The position numbers and the translations under genes are program-made. A stretch of 64,000 bases of DNA from NCBI GenBank assembly GCA_038503035.1, contig JAVSML010024246.1, positions 1,201,258 to 1,265,257 on the forward strand. The letters run 5' to 3'. Shown here piece by piece: positions 45,387 through 57,465 of this stretch. The number at the start of each line of letters is the position of its first letter. The stretch's first letter is position 1. The notes beneath the pieces are model-generated. The model was not told the origin of the DNA and did not search any database. It was given only the letters and a program-made list of their open reading frames with translations. The stretch comes from Crocodylus rhombifer. Taxonomy: Eukaryota; Chordata; Crocodylia; Crocodylidae.

Positions 45387-45770
45387 GTATGAACATCACA
45401 TGCCTCCAGAGGCTGGGGCGGCACAGTCACCTCCTGTAGGCGGCAATGGTGGGGGCGTGTTGGTAGAGAGCGGGGAGTTTTCACAGGCAGTTGCAGCAAT
45501 GTCAGCAGCGGGGGTGGCGGGGTGGGGATGGCAAGTGCTAACCAGCAGTCAGTGACCACCCACAGATACCACAAGCAGTAGGGGCGGTGGCCAGCGGTGA
45601 TTGGAGGCCACCCACAGACACTGCCAAGGGTGTCAGTGGTGGAGGGGGTGGCGAGCAGTGACCACCTGCAGGTGCTACTGGTAGCGTTGGTGGCGCTTTT
45701 TGCAGGGGGTGCACCACCATCTCGGGGGGTGTATGTGCACTCACGTGCACCCCCTACCCATTGCCAATGT
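45387..45770. mobile_element. GC-rich VNTR-like insertion with TGATTT target duplication
   Basis: This 384-bp block interrupts the CR1 and is flanked by TGATTT at 45381-45386 and 45771-45776. It contains degenerate repeats of about 50-60 bp built on GTGACCACC, CACAGA and GCAGTGG words, and ends in GTGCACTCACGTGCACCCCC. There is no coding frame, and no clear terminal inverted repeat. The family was not recognised. Confidence 0.6.
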
Positions 45771-46290
45771 TGATTTATCTGCCTTGTGGCATGGTGACTG
45801 TTGCTCAGGCTACCCTCTGAGTCAGTCACCAGGTCATGTCCTTTGGCCAGGACCAAGTCTAGTTACATCTGGTTGGGCCATGTACCTCCTAAGCCAGGAA
45901 AAGCTCTTCAATGCAGGTCAGGAAGGAACGTGACTGATCCGACTTGACTGAGTGCCCTCCCCCTCTCTTTTGCTGGCCCTCCCCCCTCCCCCAAGCAGTT
46001 TGACCCAGAGGGTTTCAAGCCATTCTTCTCTGGAGCTGATGTTGGCCTCCAAGGAGGTGTATTGCTCCTTCACATAGAGAACTACACCTCCACCTTTCTT
46101 TCCTTCTTGGTCCCTTCTATGCAGGATGTAGCTCTCTATGGCTACTCTTCAATTGTGTGAGGAGTCCCACCAGGTCTCTGTAACCCCTACTAGATCACAA
46201 TGCCCACTGGAGATTAGCAGGGCTAGCTCCTGCTGCTTGTTCCCCATGCTCCTGGCATTAGTGTACAGACAGCTGAGTCTTCCTACTGAG

Positions 46291-47904
46291 ACATTCAACT
46301 TCCTGTTGAAGCTTTACTTTTCAATGGCAGTTGAATCTCACAGAATCATAAAACTCCAGGACCTGTGAGTTTTAGGTAAATTGTGAACTGTTGGGAGACC
46401 TGCAAGAAAATTATGGTTTATACCAGCACAAAAAAAAAAATTAAATCCATAAATAAATAAGCCGAGTTATAACTGAAAAACAGAGAGTAGCATTAGAGCA
46501 TATATTTATATTTAGGTGGCTTTGTAAAATAGATCCTAAGCACAGGAACAGTCTGTTTATAACCCAGCAGGAGTGAAAGTGCTTTTCTTTGTCTTTTATG
46601 TGAAAAGTTTGCACAGCAGTCAAAAAAAACAAAAAATTACCCACCCCTTGGACCCCAATCAACATATGATTGCTAAAACAGGCATTTAAGTATCACTCCT
46701 TCAACATGAAAGATGCCTGAGGTGTGTGTGTATTTTAATGCTTTTTGCCCTCCTGCTCAAAACATGTGGATTATGCTAAATAGAAATCTCAAAGCTTTAA
46801 ATCCTATACCACCACCATATATCCACCAGGCTTAACAAGAAAATCCCTAAAGTATGTTTGTTGACAGACTGGTAACAATGGTTGATTTAATACTGCTATT
46901 TACCCCTCTCCTTTTTTCCCCCCTTGCTCACACATGTATGCTCTACTTGCCCATTGATACATCTAAACTCTGTTTTAATCAAGAAGAACAAAGGTAAATG
47001 TGACCTGGATTTCTCTTGCCTGTATTGTTTGTTTGAAAATTAGAGAAGTTTGGGGGAAAGGGACATTTCAGGCTTGTCTCCTAGGATGTCTTAATAAAGG
47101 ATGGCAGCTTCTTATCACATATCATCACACAGCTGGCCCCTTAATTCCTGTTATTTCTCAATATACATTCTCTAAAGTTTTGCTGGTTGACACTGATATA
47201 ATTTGTGGCATTCCTTCTACCAGCTCCCTTCCCTTTCTGTGTCTGCTTTATCTGATTCTTTTAGCTTTCTTATTCCATGGGGAAACCAGGGAAAGTATTT
47301 TTAGGTTTCACAACATTTAAAAATGTAAATGAAAATAAAAACTAAGTCTGGATGGAGAAATAATCTTCAAATTTCAGAGTGATGTATAGATTAAAGCAGA
47401 GTGAATGGAGAATATGTTTTAAAGATGGATGGACTTTATTTAAAGTTCCATACTCTGTGCAGTCAGTTGTAAGAAAACCTCTCTGTCACCATGTTTGGCA
47501 GAGCTGTTGAGAACTCTTTATGATGCTGGAAATTATGTGGTGATTTTAATTAAATAAAAAAATATTCTGTGATGTGTAGCTTCTAACTCCAAGCTGTGGA
47601 GGGCAGGCAACAGTAAAAGGAACAGAAGTACTGTGTTGGTGAGAGTAAGAAATTATTCTGAGAGATTGGTGAATGCATTTGATAGTTTCTGTGCCAGTTT
47701 GAGTATAAAGCCGCTTAAATGTAAGTTTTTATATTCACTCCCAGGAGCTTTGGAACACATCCTACAAGGCAGCTGTACTATTATAGCATAGGGTTTAGGA
47801 GCTCTTTGTGATAAACGGTCTGTTGGTTGAAGGTGATGAAGTAACAACCCACTTGAGTTCTCTGCTCATTTGAATCCTGCTGTTCCACGGGGTAGTTTTT
47901 TAGG
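46291..47904. other. unique stretch, no gene seen
   Basis: AT-rich, with an 11-base A run at about 46431. The largest frame (47000-47320) shows no domain. Confidence 0.35.
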
Positions 47905-47975
47905 AATGGTAAATCCTGTACAGGGGGTTGGGCTAGACACTCAAAGTCCCTTGCAGCCCCACAGTTTCATGCTTG
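47905..47975 (+). mobile_element. old CR1 3' tail
   Basis: GTACAGGGGGTTGGGCTAGA followed by AAAGTCCCTTGCAGCCCCAC matches the usual CR1 end ('gttggactagatgacc...gtcccttccagcccta'). Only the last ~70 bp are present, diverged. Confidence 0.7.
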
Positions 47976-48511
47976 GATGAAAATGTTTTGCCTAGTCTGT
48001 CTTTTCATTCCCAGTTCCCCACCTCCCATACTTTAAGAATGTGCCCTGCTGTTTTCTCCATTCTTCTTGAGTATATGGAGTTTATTTCAAATCAGCGGGT
48101 CCAGATGCTCTCCACCCCAAGGTGTTGAGGGAGTTAGCAGGGGTTATTGCAGGGCCTTTGACATGGGTTTATGAGCGCTCATGGTGCTCGGGCCAGGTGC
48201 CAGATGATTGGAAGATAGCCAGCGTGGTCCCCATCTTTAAAAAGGGAGGAGGGAGGACATGGGGAACTATAGGCCTGTTAGTCTCACCTCAATCCTAGGG
48301 AAATTCTTTGAGAAGATCATCAAGGAGCACATCTGCGATGGGCCAGCTTCAGGGATGATGCTCAAGGGCAACCAGCATGTTTTCATTAGGGGCAGGTCAT
48401 GTCAGACCAACCTGATTGACTTTTATGATCAGGTCACAAAAGCCTTGGATGCAGGTGTCGCCATGGATGTAGTCTTTCTGGACTTCAGCAAGGCCTTTGA
48501 CACTGTCTCCC

Positions 48512-48611
48512 NNNNNNNNNNNNNNNNNNNNNNNNNNNNNNNNNNNNNNNNNNNNNNNNNNNNNNNNNNNNNNNNNNNNNNNNNNNNNNNNNNNNNNNNN
48601 NNNNNNNNNNN
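48512..48611. other. assembly gap (100 N)
   Basis: The gap has the fixed length of 100 N, so the true size is unknown. The 27 bases before it and the 27 after it are nearly identical CR1 sequence. Confidence 0.98.
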
Positions 48612-49040
48612 TCAGCAAGACCTTTGACACTGTCTCCCACCCCATCCTCATTAAAAAACTAGGTGACTGTGGCATTGATGCCTACACAGTCAGATGGATT
48701 GCAGATTGGCTGAAGGGTCGCACTCAGAGGGTGGTGGTGGACGGGTCATATTCAACCTGGGGAGAAGTGGGCAGCGGAGTCCCCCAGGGCTCGGTCCTTG
48801 GGCCCACGCTGTTCAAGCTCTTTATCAGCGATTTGGACGATGGGGTGAAAAGCAACCTGGTTCAATTTGCTGATGATACCAAAATTTGGGGTGAGATGAG
48901 CATGCTAGTAGGGAGGGAAAGACTGCAGCAAGACCTGGATAGGTTGGAGGGGTGGGCTAGCAAAAACAAGATGTGTTTCAATACTGACAAGTGCAGGGTG
49001 CTGCAATTGGGGCAGTAGTAACCAGCAGCACACTTATAAG

Positions 49041-49670
49041 ATGGGAAACTCCCTTCTTGAGAGCATGGAGGCAGAAAGGGATCTTGGAGTCATTAGTGAC
49101 TCCAAGATGAACATGGGCCGACAATGCGAGGTCACGGTTGGCAGGGCTAACCAGACCTTGTCGTGCATCCACAGGTGCATCTCAAATAGGGCCAAGGAGG
49201 TGATCCTCCCCCTCTACGCAAAACTGGTCAGGCCACAGCTGGAGTACTATGTCCAGTTCTCTGTGCCCCACTTCAGGAGGGATGTGGACAACATGGAGAG
49301 GGTCCAGAGGAGGGCCACCCGCATGATCCGGGGACAACAGCGCAGACTCTACAATGAGAGACTGCGGGACCTGAACCTGTTCAGCCTTCAGAAGAGAAGG
49401 CTGAGGGGGGACCTGGTGACCGTCTATAAACTCACCAGGGGGGACCAGAGGGGTTTGGGAGAGACCTTGTTTCCCCTAGCACGCCCTGGCATAACAAGGA
49501 ATAACGGCCACAAGTTGTTGAAGAGTAGGTTTAGATTAGACATCCACAAGAACTACTTCACGGTCAGGGTGGCTAGGATCTGGAACCAAGTTCCAAGGGA
49601 AGTGGTGCTGGCTCCTACCCTGGGGGTCTTTAAGAAGAGGCTTGATGCCTACCTGGCTGGAGTCATTTGA
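49041..49670 (+). pseudogene. CR1 ORF2 C-terminal fragment
   Basis: A 209-codon frame covers the post-RT part: DLGVISDSKMNMGRQCE, LYAKLVRPQLEYYVQF, MERVQRRATRMIRGQ, LFSLQKRRLRGDLVTVYK, and the terminal FKKRLDAYLAGVI before the stop. It is well preserved, so this copy is moderately young. It is separated from the RT frame by the TAG at 49016-49018 and a frame change. Confidence 0.88.
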
Positions 49671-49757
49671 GCCCAGTTTTTCTCCTGCCCAGGCAGGGAG
49701 TCGGACTTGAAGATCTACAAGGTCCCTTCCGACCCAACTTCTGTGATTCTATGATTA

Positions 49758-50610
49758 GTGCTGATATTAGAAAGAATTATGGGATGATGTCACACCGTTA
49801 CTCAGAGATTCATTACCCAGTGATTTAAGGGATTTGAAAATCCATCCCCTCTGAATATTACCTGATATTCCCATCAGCCAGCTCATACACTTGAATACAA
49901 ATGGAAAAGCTTTCAGTAATAAAACTATTTGTATTACTAAAGTAAGTAGCCCCCATAACTTTTCAGACCTAACAAGGAACAATTTACAAGAGCCAGGACA
50001 TTACAGCATCATCTGAAATTCCCTAGTTTATCAGTTGTCAGGAGGTAGGCCTGAGGAAATGTAAAGCAAAGGAATTACAGCAGCAAAAATAGACTTATAT
50101 TGTGTAAACAAATAGCGTGGCACAGACAGCAAGTGCCTTGAGCATTGTCCATCTACACCGTCCTCATTTTTCTTGGCTTCATTGCTGTTTTGCTTCCTCT
50201 TCAGACATTGCAACTCCAGCTTTCTTCCCATTTCTACCACTGGGTCTGGCAGTTTCTACTTTTCCACTAAAAGGTCTTTTCTTCAGCAGAGTTTGATCCT
50301 GGTGTGCAGTTTCAACTTCTCAGCTTTATTTTTCCATGCTGTTCATTCAGTTGTGTTTTTCTCTTGTTTTGATTTTGGTTTTTTTGTGATGGGCACAGTA
50401 TAAACAGATACCAAAAAGCATAATTACAAATTCTGGGCAAACATTGTTCATTCTGCAGATTAATATTGCAAAAACATAATTTAGAAGTGGAAAAGAAAGG
50501 CTAAAGATAAGAGTAACTTGAACTACATTAAGAAGGCATTTAAGGTAATACATTCTTTCACATCCTTTGAAATCTTGGCTTGCAGCCTTTAGACCATTTA
50601 AGCAAGGCAG
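49758..50610. other. unique stretch, no gene seen
   Basis: No repeat or coding domain was recognised. Confidence 0.35.
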
Positions 50611-50679
50611 TTAAGCAAGGGACTAACTTTTAGCATATAATGGCAATTGACTCGTGCTAAAAGTTAGTCTCTGGCTTAA
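50611..50679. repeat. 25-bp-stem hairpin
   Basis: TTAAGCAAGGGACTAACTTT... at 50611-50635 pairs with 50655-50679 at 23 of 25 positions across a 19-base loop. It lies 11 bases from the hAT MITE at 50691. Confidence 0.8.
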
Positions 50680-50690
50680 GTACTATACTG

Positions 50691-51003
50691 CAGGGGTTGT
50701 CAACCGGGGGGTACTTGGAAAGATGCTAGGGGCTATGTGCAGGTGGGCAGGGATGGAGCACCGCCACCTACTGCCCCATGCTGCTGCCTCTGAGGAGCAG
50801 AGCTGGGGGAGAGGGGGGCGAGGGCAGCAGCGCCTGTCTGTGGGGTACACAGGCACTGCCCAGGTGGCCAGACATAAGGGGCAGGGGAGTTTGCACCCAG
50901 CCGCCGCTGCCACCCCCACACCCTTCCTCCATTCACACACACTCCATGTCTGGCCGCCGCCACCAGAAGGAGTACACTCCTTAAAAAAGGTTGAAAACCC
51001 CTG
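50691..51003. mobile_element. hAT MITE
   Basis: The ends are CAGGGGTTGTCAACC and GGTTGAAAACCCCTG. Flanking octamers CTATACTG (50683-50690) and CCATACTG (51004-51011) match at seven of eight positions. It is 313 bp, with a GC-rich interior and no coding frame. Confidence 0.88.
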
Positions 51004-51374
51004 CCATACTGAATCAGGGCTGGAGTGTGGGCTGTGGAAACAAATGAGTGGTTAGACTTGAAGGGAACTGGTTATAGTGTTGTGGCAAAATATCATATTT
51101 TGCACCTCTAAAAACCTGATTCCTGGAAAAGGCTAAAAGGAATTTTAAAATTATTCACACAGAAGCATTCAAAAAGTCAAAATGTCAGTTTTCATATGAA
51201 GTTTTGGTCCATGGATGTTCAAAAAAGTCACCTGTGAAGATTTCAAACCCCAAGGAAGGTACAACTGCATTTTGAAGCAAGAGACTTGACCTCTGCATTT
51301 AGTTTCCTAATCCTTAAAAATTACTTAACAAGCCACAAGTAGTACCTTTGACTCTACAAAGCTTAGTGATTTTA

Positions 51375-52200
51375 GAGTTCATAGCTTCATACAAACGTAG
51401 GACTGGAAGGGACCACAAAATGTAGTCCATGCCCCTGCTCTGAGGCAGAATCAAGTACATCTCAGCCACCCCAATGATGTCTGTTTAACTTTCCTTTAAC
51501 AAACTCCAATAAGGAGATTCCAGAACAAGTCTGGGTACATATGTAGGTTTCCCCTAATTCTAACAGAAAACTTTCCTGTTGTAAATTAAGTCATTTACTA
51601 CTTGTCCTTCTCCTAGTACAATGTATAGGGGAGACATGAAAGTTTCCTGGGGGATATATGTGAATCATGGCAGCAATCATCAGTATCTTCCATATTTCAG
51701 TTGCCACCAGCACTTCCAGTGCTTCCAGTTGCCACTGGTGACAGGAATTGATGGCACCCCATCTACTTCAGTCATGCTTGTATCCATCAGATTCAGTTGC
51801 TTCTCTTGCAGCAGCTGAAGTAGGGGAGCACGAGAGTGTCAGACTTTACTGAAGTTGGGCATAACACACAAGTTTTGGGAAGTGCTGTCTTAGGGGACAA
51901 GGGAGACAACCAATGTCCTTTTTATGCAACTTTATTTACATATGGGAGGGTTGCTCTGTTCCCCTTCAGTCTTTTTTTCTCTACTAAACAAATGCAGTTC
52001 TTTCAACTTTTCCTCATGTTTGCTAAACCTCTTTTGGAGCAGGGAACTCCCCATCACCAAGAAGAATGGAATGATTATTACCTCCTGTATCATACCCATA
52101 CATCATCCCATTGTTGGCTTATATTTACTCTGTGACCCTGTGGAACACCAGGATATTTTCTGCAATACCAGCTGGTTATTTCCCATTTATTGTCAATTGT
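51375..52200 (-). mobile_element. ancient CR1 LINE fragment
   Basis: The left edge reads as an old CR1 3' end (GGACTGGAAGGGACCACAAA near 51401), and further on CTAAACAAATGCAGTTCTTT (51983) matches the old CR1 box around the post-RT region. Between them is sequence of unclear origin. No frame survives. The right edge is a guess. Confidence 0.55.
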
Positions 52201-52782
52201 AAATATAATTGGCCACATTTTTTGGCCAAACAAGCCAAATCTCAGTGTTGTCATAGCAAGTTCCTGGAGGACTTAGTGACCAGATAAAGGAGGCATAAAC
52301 CTGGGAGATGGGAGACAGTATGAGGTGCCTAGTCCTATTTCTGACATTGGCATTGTTGGTGGCTGTAGGTGAGCCACACAAGCCAGATTCCTGAGGGAGA
52401 CTTAGATGGCTACATGTCTCTTTATGGGTCTAAAACCAAAGTTGAGATCTATGATATTTCAAATTTCCTGGGTAACCATGCAGATAACTAAACAACCTTG
52501 GAGCCAAAGTTTCTACTGTTAATGTCCCTAACTGCTGGGTGCTTATTTCACACCATGGCACCAGCAGGATTCACAAATTAGGCGTTCATCTGCTAGTCTC
52601 ATTTATAGGCCTTGATCCAGAAGTTTGTGGGGGTGGGGACCCAGGTGCAAGTGCACTGTCTGCCTGAGAGGATTTGAAGTCCCATCTCCCAGTGAACAGA
52701 TTAGCCAACAAGCTATTAGTTAAAAAGAGGTTGCACCACTACCACCATCTTCTCCTCCTCTTCCTTCCAGCTAGGTCATGAA
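52201..52782. other. unannotated stretch
   Basis: A B-box-like string (complement near 52668-52690) hints at a tRNA-derived SINE remnant. No fold or gene can be supported. Confidence 0.3.
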
Positions 52783-53500
52783 TCTAGGATCCAGGATTTT
52801 GGAAAGGGGGATATGGCAGCAGCAATTGGTGCTGCACCCCTACTCCCAGGTTCCCTTTCTCCCCCCAGACCCCAACACCAGTTCAGGTAAACAGTGGTCT
52901 GGGGGCAGTAGCCATGACTTTTTTTAAAGTCCCCAAATCAGGTAAGAATCTTCCATTCCTGCTGATCTCTCTCAACACCCCTCTCCTCCCCTCCCCATCT
53001 CCCCTTCCCTGCTCACAGCTGCTGCTGTCCCTTACTGTCCCAGAGCAGGGGGAGGTCCACAGCCATTCCTGCCCTGGCTGTTCCAGCCAGATTGCATAGA
53101 GAGCTGGGCTTAGTGGCAGTGGAAGGAGACAGGTTTCTCCTTCCTGAGCTCATTCCTGGGCTAGTGGGGAATGCCCAGGAGGACTGTGCAGTAAGAGAGA
53201 ACCCACCCACTGCTACTCCTGTTGCTGCTGTCCCCAGCCGAGCCTGGTTTGCTGAACAGTCCAACACCCTGTGCAGTCTGCCTGGAGCAGGGCAGAAGCA
53301 GCAGCGGAGTTCCCCCTGCTTCTGGCTTCAGCTAGGGGCAGTGTTAGTATCAGTGGTGGGTGGGGAAGCAGGGGACATGCAGCTGAGCACAGAGGGAAAG
53401 GGAAAGAGGGGGTTCTCATCTGATTCAGGGACTTAAAAAGAATCATCTGAAAGGGGGAGTGCAACCATGACACTTCACCCAGTCTGGATCCACCCCTAGA
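52783..53500. repeat. GC-rich dispersed repeat, family C copy 2
   Basis: The left end TCTAGGATCCAGGATTTTGG is partly mirrored by the right end GTCTGGATCCACCCCTAGA (53482-53500), suggesting a degraded inverted-repeat element. The start resembles 25901. Frames inside on both strands have no recognised domain. Confidence 0.45.
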
Positions 53501-54607
53501 TGTTTGCAAAATGTTCTCTAAGTGCAAGTCATCAAGGCTAGAACTTAGGGTTTCCTAGCACCCAGCCCTGTCTTCTGTCCTTTAGACCAGGGTCTTTTCA
53601 GCACCTCCCCCTCCATTTGACAAGCCTTTTAAAATCCCTATTCATTGATTATTATTCATGTTTTTTAAATTAAAAAATGGCTTTTTTAATAATGTCAGCC
53701 AGAAAGCAGGGTAGAGATGCATCTTATAAACTAAATCAGAGATGCATAAGCATTTTATGAGCCTCAGCTCACTTCATCAGGTGCTGCCCAAGTTAAGAAC
53801 AAGACATTAGAAGCAGTTTTAAAAGAGCTCTGCTTCATGGATATTTTGCAAACTCAAAGCCAGACAAAGTTAATCCAAAAATTGCCTTGTCATGACTTTA
53901 TTTCGACTCTATAAATCACACTGCAGTCAGACAGGCAGTGAAGCACACACTGTTCCCAAAATTATGCCCTGTTGGTACACCTCCAACAAGGCTCATTACT
54001 GAAAGCCCATGCCCACCATTGTTTTAGTTCTAGTGAATCCATGTTCCTCATATTTTAGGTAATTGCATTTATAAAAGTGTACCTGCTGCCCTGTGCAAGT
54101 GTTTCCTCTCCCCTTCCACCCAGCATGATGGATGTCCTCTGACTCATGTGCATATACGGTGTTCAGACATCTAAACTGTAACTGGGTTTCCCTTATACCA
54201 GCTGTGCACAAAATTATTTTCACCAGAAAGTAACTGAACTTTTATGTTGCTTAAGGTTGAAATGTTAGACACTGCATACTGCAAGGCCACATGTGTATCA
54301 AGCTTTTATAGCAAGAAAAGAAAGCACCTAACAGGAAAGGAAAAATCAAGCTGGAGTTTCCTTGTACCACAAGCTTGTGGTTTCAGGCTTTGCCCCTGCA
54401 TTCCTGTGGCCTAAAGCCCACCTGATCATTCATAGGTGAAATAGGACAGGATAGAACAGCTATCATTTTGCCTGTACAATCACAAGTATAGTTTATAAAG
54501 GTGTAAGTCAGAAACACTGCTGCTGTCAGTGTAATTAATCAGCATGTAAAATGAATGCAGATGAGATCTGAATTAGGCCTATAGTGCTTAATCTTGCACA
54601 AATACGA
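53501..54607. other. unique stretch, no gene seen
   Basis: No feature was recognised. Confidence 0.35.
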
Positions 54608-55095
54608 CACATCTGCATGAGATGTTTACTGCAGAGTTGACTAATTATTGTGCAGTAAACATTACATATACACATGTACCCCTTTTAAGCTGGAATAAGC
54701 TAATTAACTCCTCAGCAAGGTAGTGCTTGTAAATACAAGGACTATCTTGCTGTGGAGTTGTTTATTCTGCAGCACCTCATGTGTAGATGCTTCCCCGGCT
54801 GGCTGAGACATGAGGGTGCTTCAGTGTGGGGGCTGGCTGCCAGCTAGCCCCATATTGAAGTATCCTCATGCCTCAGCCAGCCCTCCACAGCATGCTGAGC
54901 TGTGGGAAGCATCCCCGGGTTGGCAGGCTGACCCCCCAGACCTCCTGCCAGCTGGCACTGCCCTGATGCAGCTCAATATGCTGTGGTCCTGAGTGCATGT
55001 TCAAATGACGTGCCCAGGAGCAATAAACTCCAGAGTAATAAGCTCCAGAATTTATAACTTCACATTAATTGCACACATAGACCAGCCCAAAGAGA
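54608..55095. mobile_element. MITE family B copy 2
   Basis: It shares a long block with 19830-20130 (TGCCTCAGCCAGCCC, GCAGGCTGACCCCC, CAGCTCAATATGCTG, GAGCAATAAA). The left part contains the local inverted pair ATGTTTACTGCA...TGCAGTAAACAT (54630-54662). There is no coding frame. It is not interrupted, unlike copy 1. Confidence 0.6.
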
Positions 55096-57334
55096 AGTAA
55101 AGCTAAATCAACCGTGTCATGTGCATTCAGATACAGTAGCTGTCAGACGTAGAGCATTCTGGGGCTGCATTTGTGTAGGTACATTCAGAAAAATGTAGAA
55201 AAACTGCATGAGCCATTGTTCCATACTTCAGATTTTGCCAATAATCATGTGACTTTATGTGCACATGAAGTCTAGATTATTTTCTCAGCTATATTAGCAT
55301 AAATCTAGTTATTTAACTAACTGCAAGGAGTCATTCCATACCTAAATTAGGATAAATGAAGTAAGAATCTGACCTGCCAAGCAACTGCATTTCATATGCT
55401 AAAGCATGAAGTACCTGAGTGCCAGAAAAGAAATTCCCTGCCATGACAGTCGCCAAGGTATTGGTGGTGTGCTTGCCTCTCCCGACATATTCTAGTTTGT
55501 TTTACCAGGTGTTTTGTGATTGGAGAGTGAGGGGCCAGACCTGTTGTTCTTGTGGACCCTTGCAGAATAATGCTACCTGTGAATCTAGGTTCTGAACTCA
55601 ATAGCTCAGTGCCTCCTTCCCGTATGTCATACCTCTTATGTCCCCACATAGACCCTGATACTTGCATATGCAGTATCATGAACAAGAGACCCATGCAGTC
55701 ATTTTCAGATGCTAGACTCCCCACTTTATTTAAACTACCTGGCTTCAAATGTTATTTTAGTATATATATTTTTTTCAAGCTAATGTATAGGTATAAAAGA
55801 TACAACCATTGCTTTGTCATTTTATTATTTTATATTCCTATTGCACATCTTCCCATCTTCTCCATTTTTTCTTTTATGCATACACATTTTTTCAAATATT
55901 TCCTCAGCTGTTTGTATTTAATATAACTTTTCATAGGCTTCTCTATTTTTGTGTAGGCACAGCAGTATTTATCTTCTCTATGTATCTTGTACCCTTTCCT
56001 CTCATCCTTTATCTTTGGAGTCTTAGAACTCATTAGTCTTGATTCAATGCACAGTGAAGTCGGTGATAAGTCTCAGGGCATGCTGGATCAGGCCATAAAC
56101 TCTTCAGTGGACTGTCTCTTGAGCTAGTGTATAAGACAACAGGGTCCCAATGGTGACAGAAGTGTGGGTGCTGTTTGTGTTTGGATGGAAAGAAAAGACA
56201 GAGTGGCTTTTTTAAGTACTGCTGCAACTTCAGCCACTGTTCTCTTTTCCAGTGGTATCATATCAACATTGGAAAGCTCTGGGATAGGATAGTTTTTCTG
56301 GTCCTCTAAGGGTGTTCTTATAGGTTTGATCTAAAAGGAAATCTCTGAACGAGTCTCGGTATCTTTCTATGTAGCTGGTTAATCATTACATAGTTAATTT
56401 GTCCTAACGCATCAAGCTATTATTTATTTTTTTCAAAATGTGGAGGCTTATGTTATAATACATATTTTTATTGCTAGCTTTATTTTCATAAATACTTTTC
56501 ACAATTTGACTTTTTTGTTGTAACTTGCAACAAGCATTGACAGTTAAAATGGAAAAGCAAGTTTTCAAGTTCTTTTCCTGTTTAGTATAAATAGGTAAGT
56601 TCAGCCTTTTGATCTAAGCTATTTTTTAAAATTTGCCAAAGCATCTCTGTTGCTTTTCTTATTGCTGTTCTTAGTATTACCAATTCATCTTTTCTCATTA
56701 TGTTTGCTAGTTGCTGGTACTGAATGCTAGAGGTATTTTTTTCTTCCATAAGCTGCATTTGTGAAGAGCTTTGATCTATTTCCCAAATTTTCTGTTAAGT
56801 GAAATGTTGGTGCCCTCTAGTGACCACATTTAAATTTCAGTCATTAAAAAACCTGTTGAATAGTGGCAGATGGCACTGTTTTGCAGTTTTGTGGTGCAGG
56901 CTGAGCAATATTTTTTTCCTATTTAATATATTAAGAGACTATAATGGGAAGGGGGAGAGGGAGGAAATGAAATAATTGGCTTGACAACTCTGTAATCTGA
57001 AGTCCTCTAACGACCCAGTAGGTATCTGTACAATAGCAACTCCTGAGGTAAAAGGACCACAGCTAGTATAATAGAGCAAATCATACAGAGTAAATACTTT
57101 CCTCAGCATACACATGTAGGGTATTTTTGTACGCTGGATAAGCAGTTCAGTCATCTCACAATTACCCTTTGGATTAGCCAACAACATTTTATGGCTCCTT
57201 GGCATGCTCCTCAAACACTCCTTTCCTGTTAATGCTTCCTTCCCTCATTTGTATATCTGTGCCTGGCAGGTTGCAATGCTCACAATGTTTCTAACAGTAA
57301 TAATGGCCCCCTCTCCTAACAGTTAGCTCTTGTC
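55096..57334. other. unique AT-rich stretch, no gene seen
   Basis: The frames (longest 124 codons at 55552-55926, rich in Phe/Tyr/Ile) look like AT-rich chance frames. No domain, splice pattern or repeat was recognised. Confidence 0.35.
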
Positions 57335-57465
57335 ATATGCTAAGCTTGTAAGTTCTTTGGGGCTTGGGGTATGTTTTTAATACACGCCTGTTAGTGTTTT
57401 GTACAGTGATGCTCTCATTCATGACTGAGTTCTGGAGGTGCTTCAGCAATATGAATAATAACGAG
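57335..57465 (+). repeat. old L3-type LINE 3' tail
   Basis: CTTGTAAGTTCTTTGGGGCT, TTAGTGTTTTGTACAGTGAT, and an end ATATGAATAATAACGAG follow the layout of ancient sauropsid L3/CR1 tails ('ctttggggcaggga', 'tttgtacagcgcc', '(aat)n'). Confidence 0.6.

Larger units (their letters stand above)
41511..46290 (-). mobile_element. CR1 LINE, long but decayed, with two insertions
   Basis: Three collinear CR1 blocks read on the - strand. These are the 3' end and C terminus (41511-42358), RT, pre-RT and part of the post-endonuclease region (44101-45386), and endonuclease remnants (45777-46290). Landmarks are KCKVLHLG (42240-42290), FADDTKLW (about 44127-44155), [13 protein letters not shown] and VYLDFKK. 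Breaks are the inserts 42359-44100 and 45387-45770, several stops and frameshifts. The EN part is badly decayed but GGGVVLYVKEQY is still legible near 46080. Confidence 0.85.
48076..49757 (+). mobile_element. CR1 LINE, 5'-truncated, spanning an assembly gap
   Basis: It starts in the pre-RT region (FKSAGPDALHPKVLRELAG, from about 48086) and ends with a CR1 3' end, GTGATTCTATGATT, at about 49757. The RT motifs are legible: [45 protein letters not shown] and FADDTKIWGE. A stop TAG after LQLGQ (49016-49018) breaks the frame, and the C-terminal part continues open from 49041. The 100-N gap lies within the palm domain. Confidence 0.88.
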
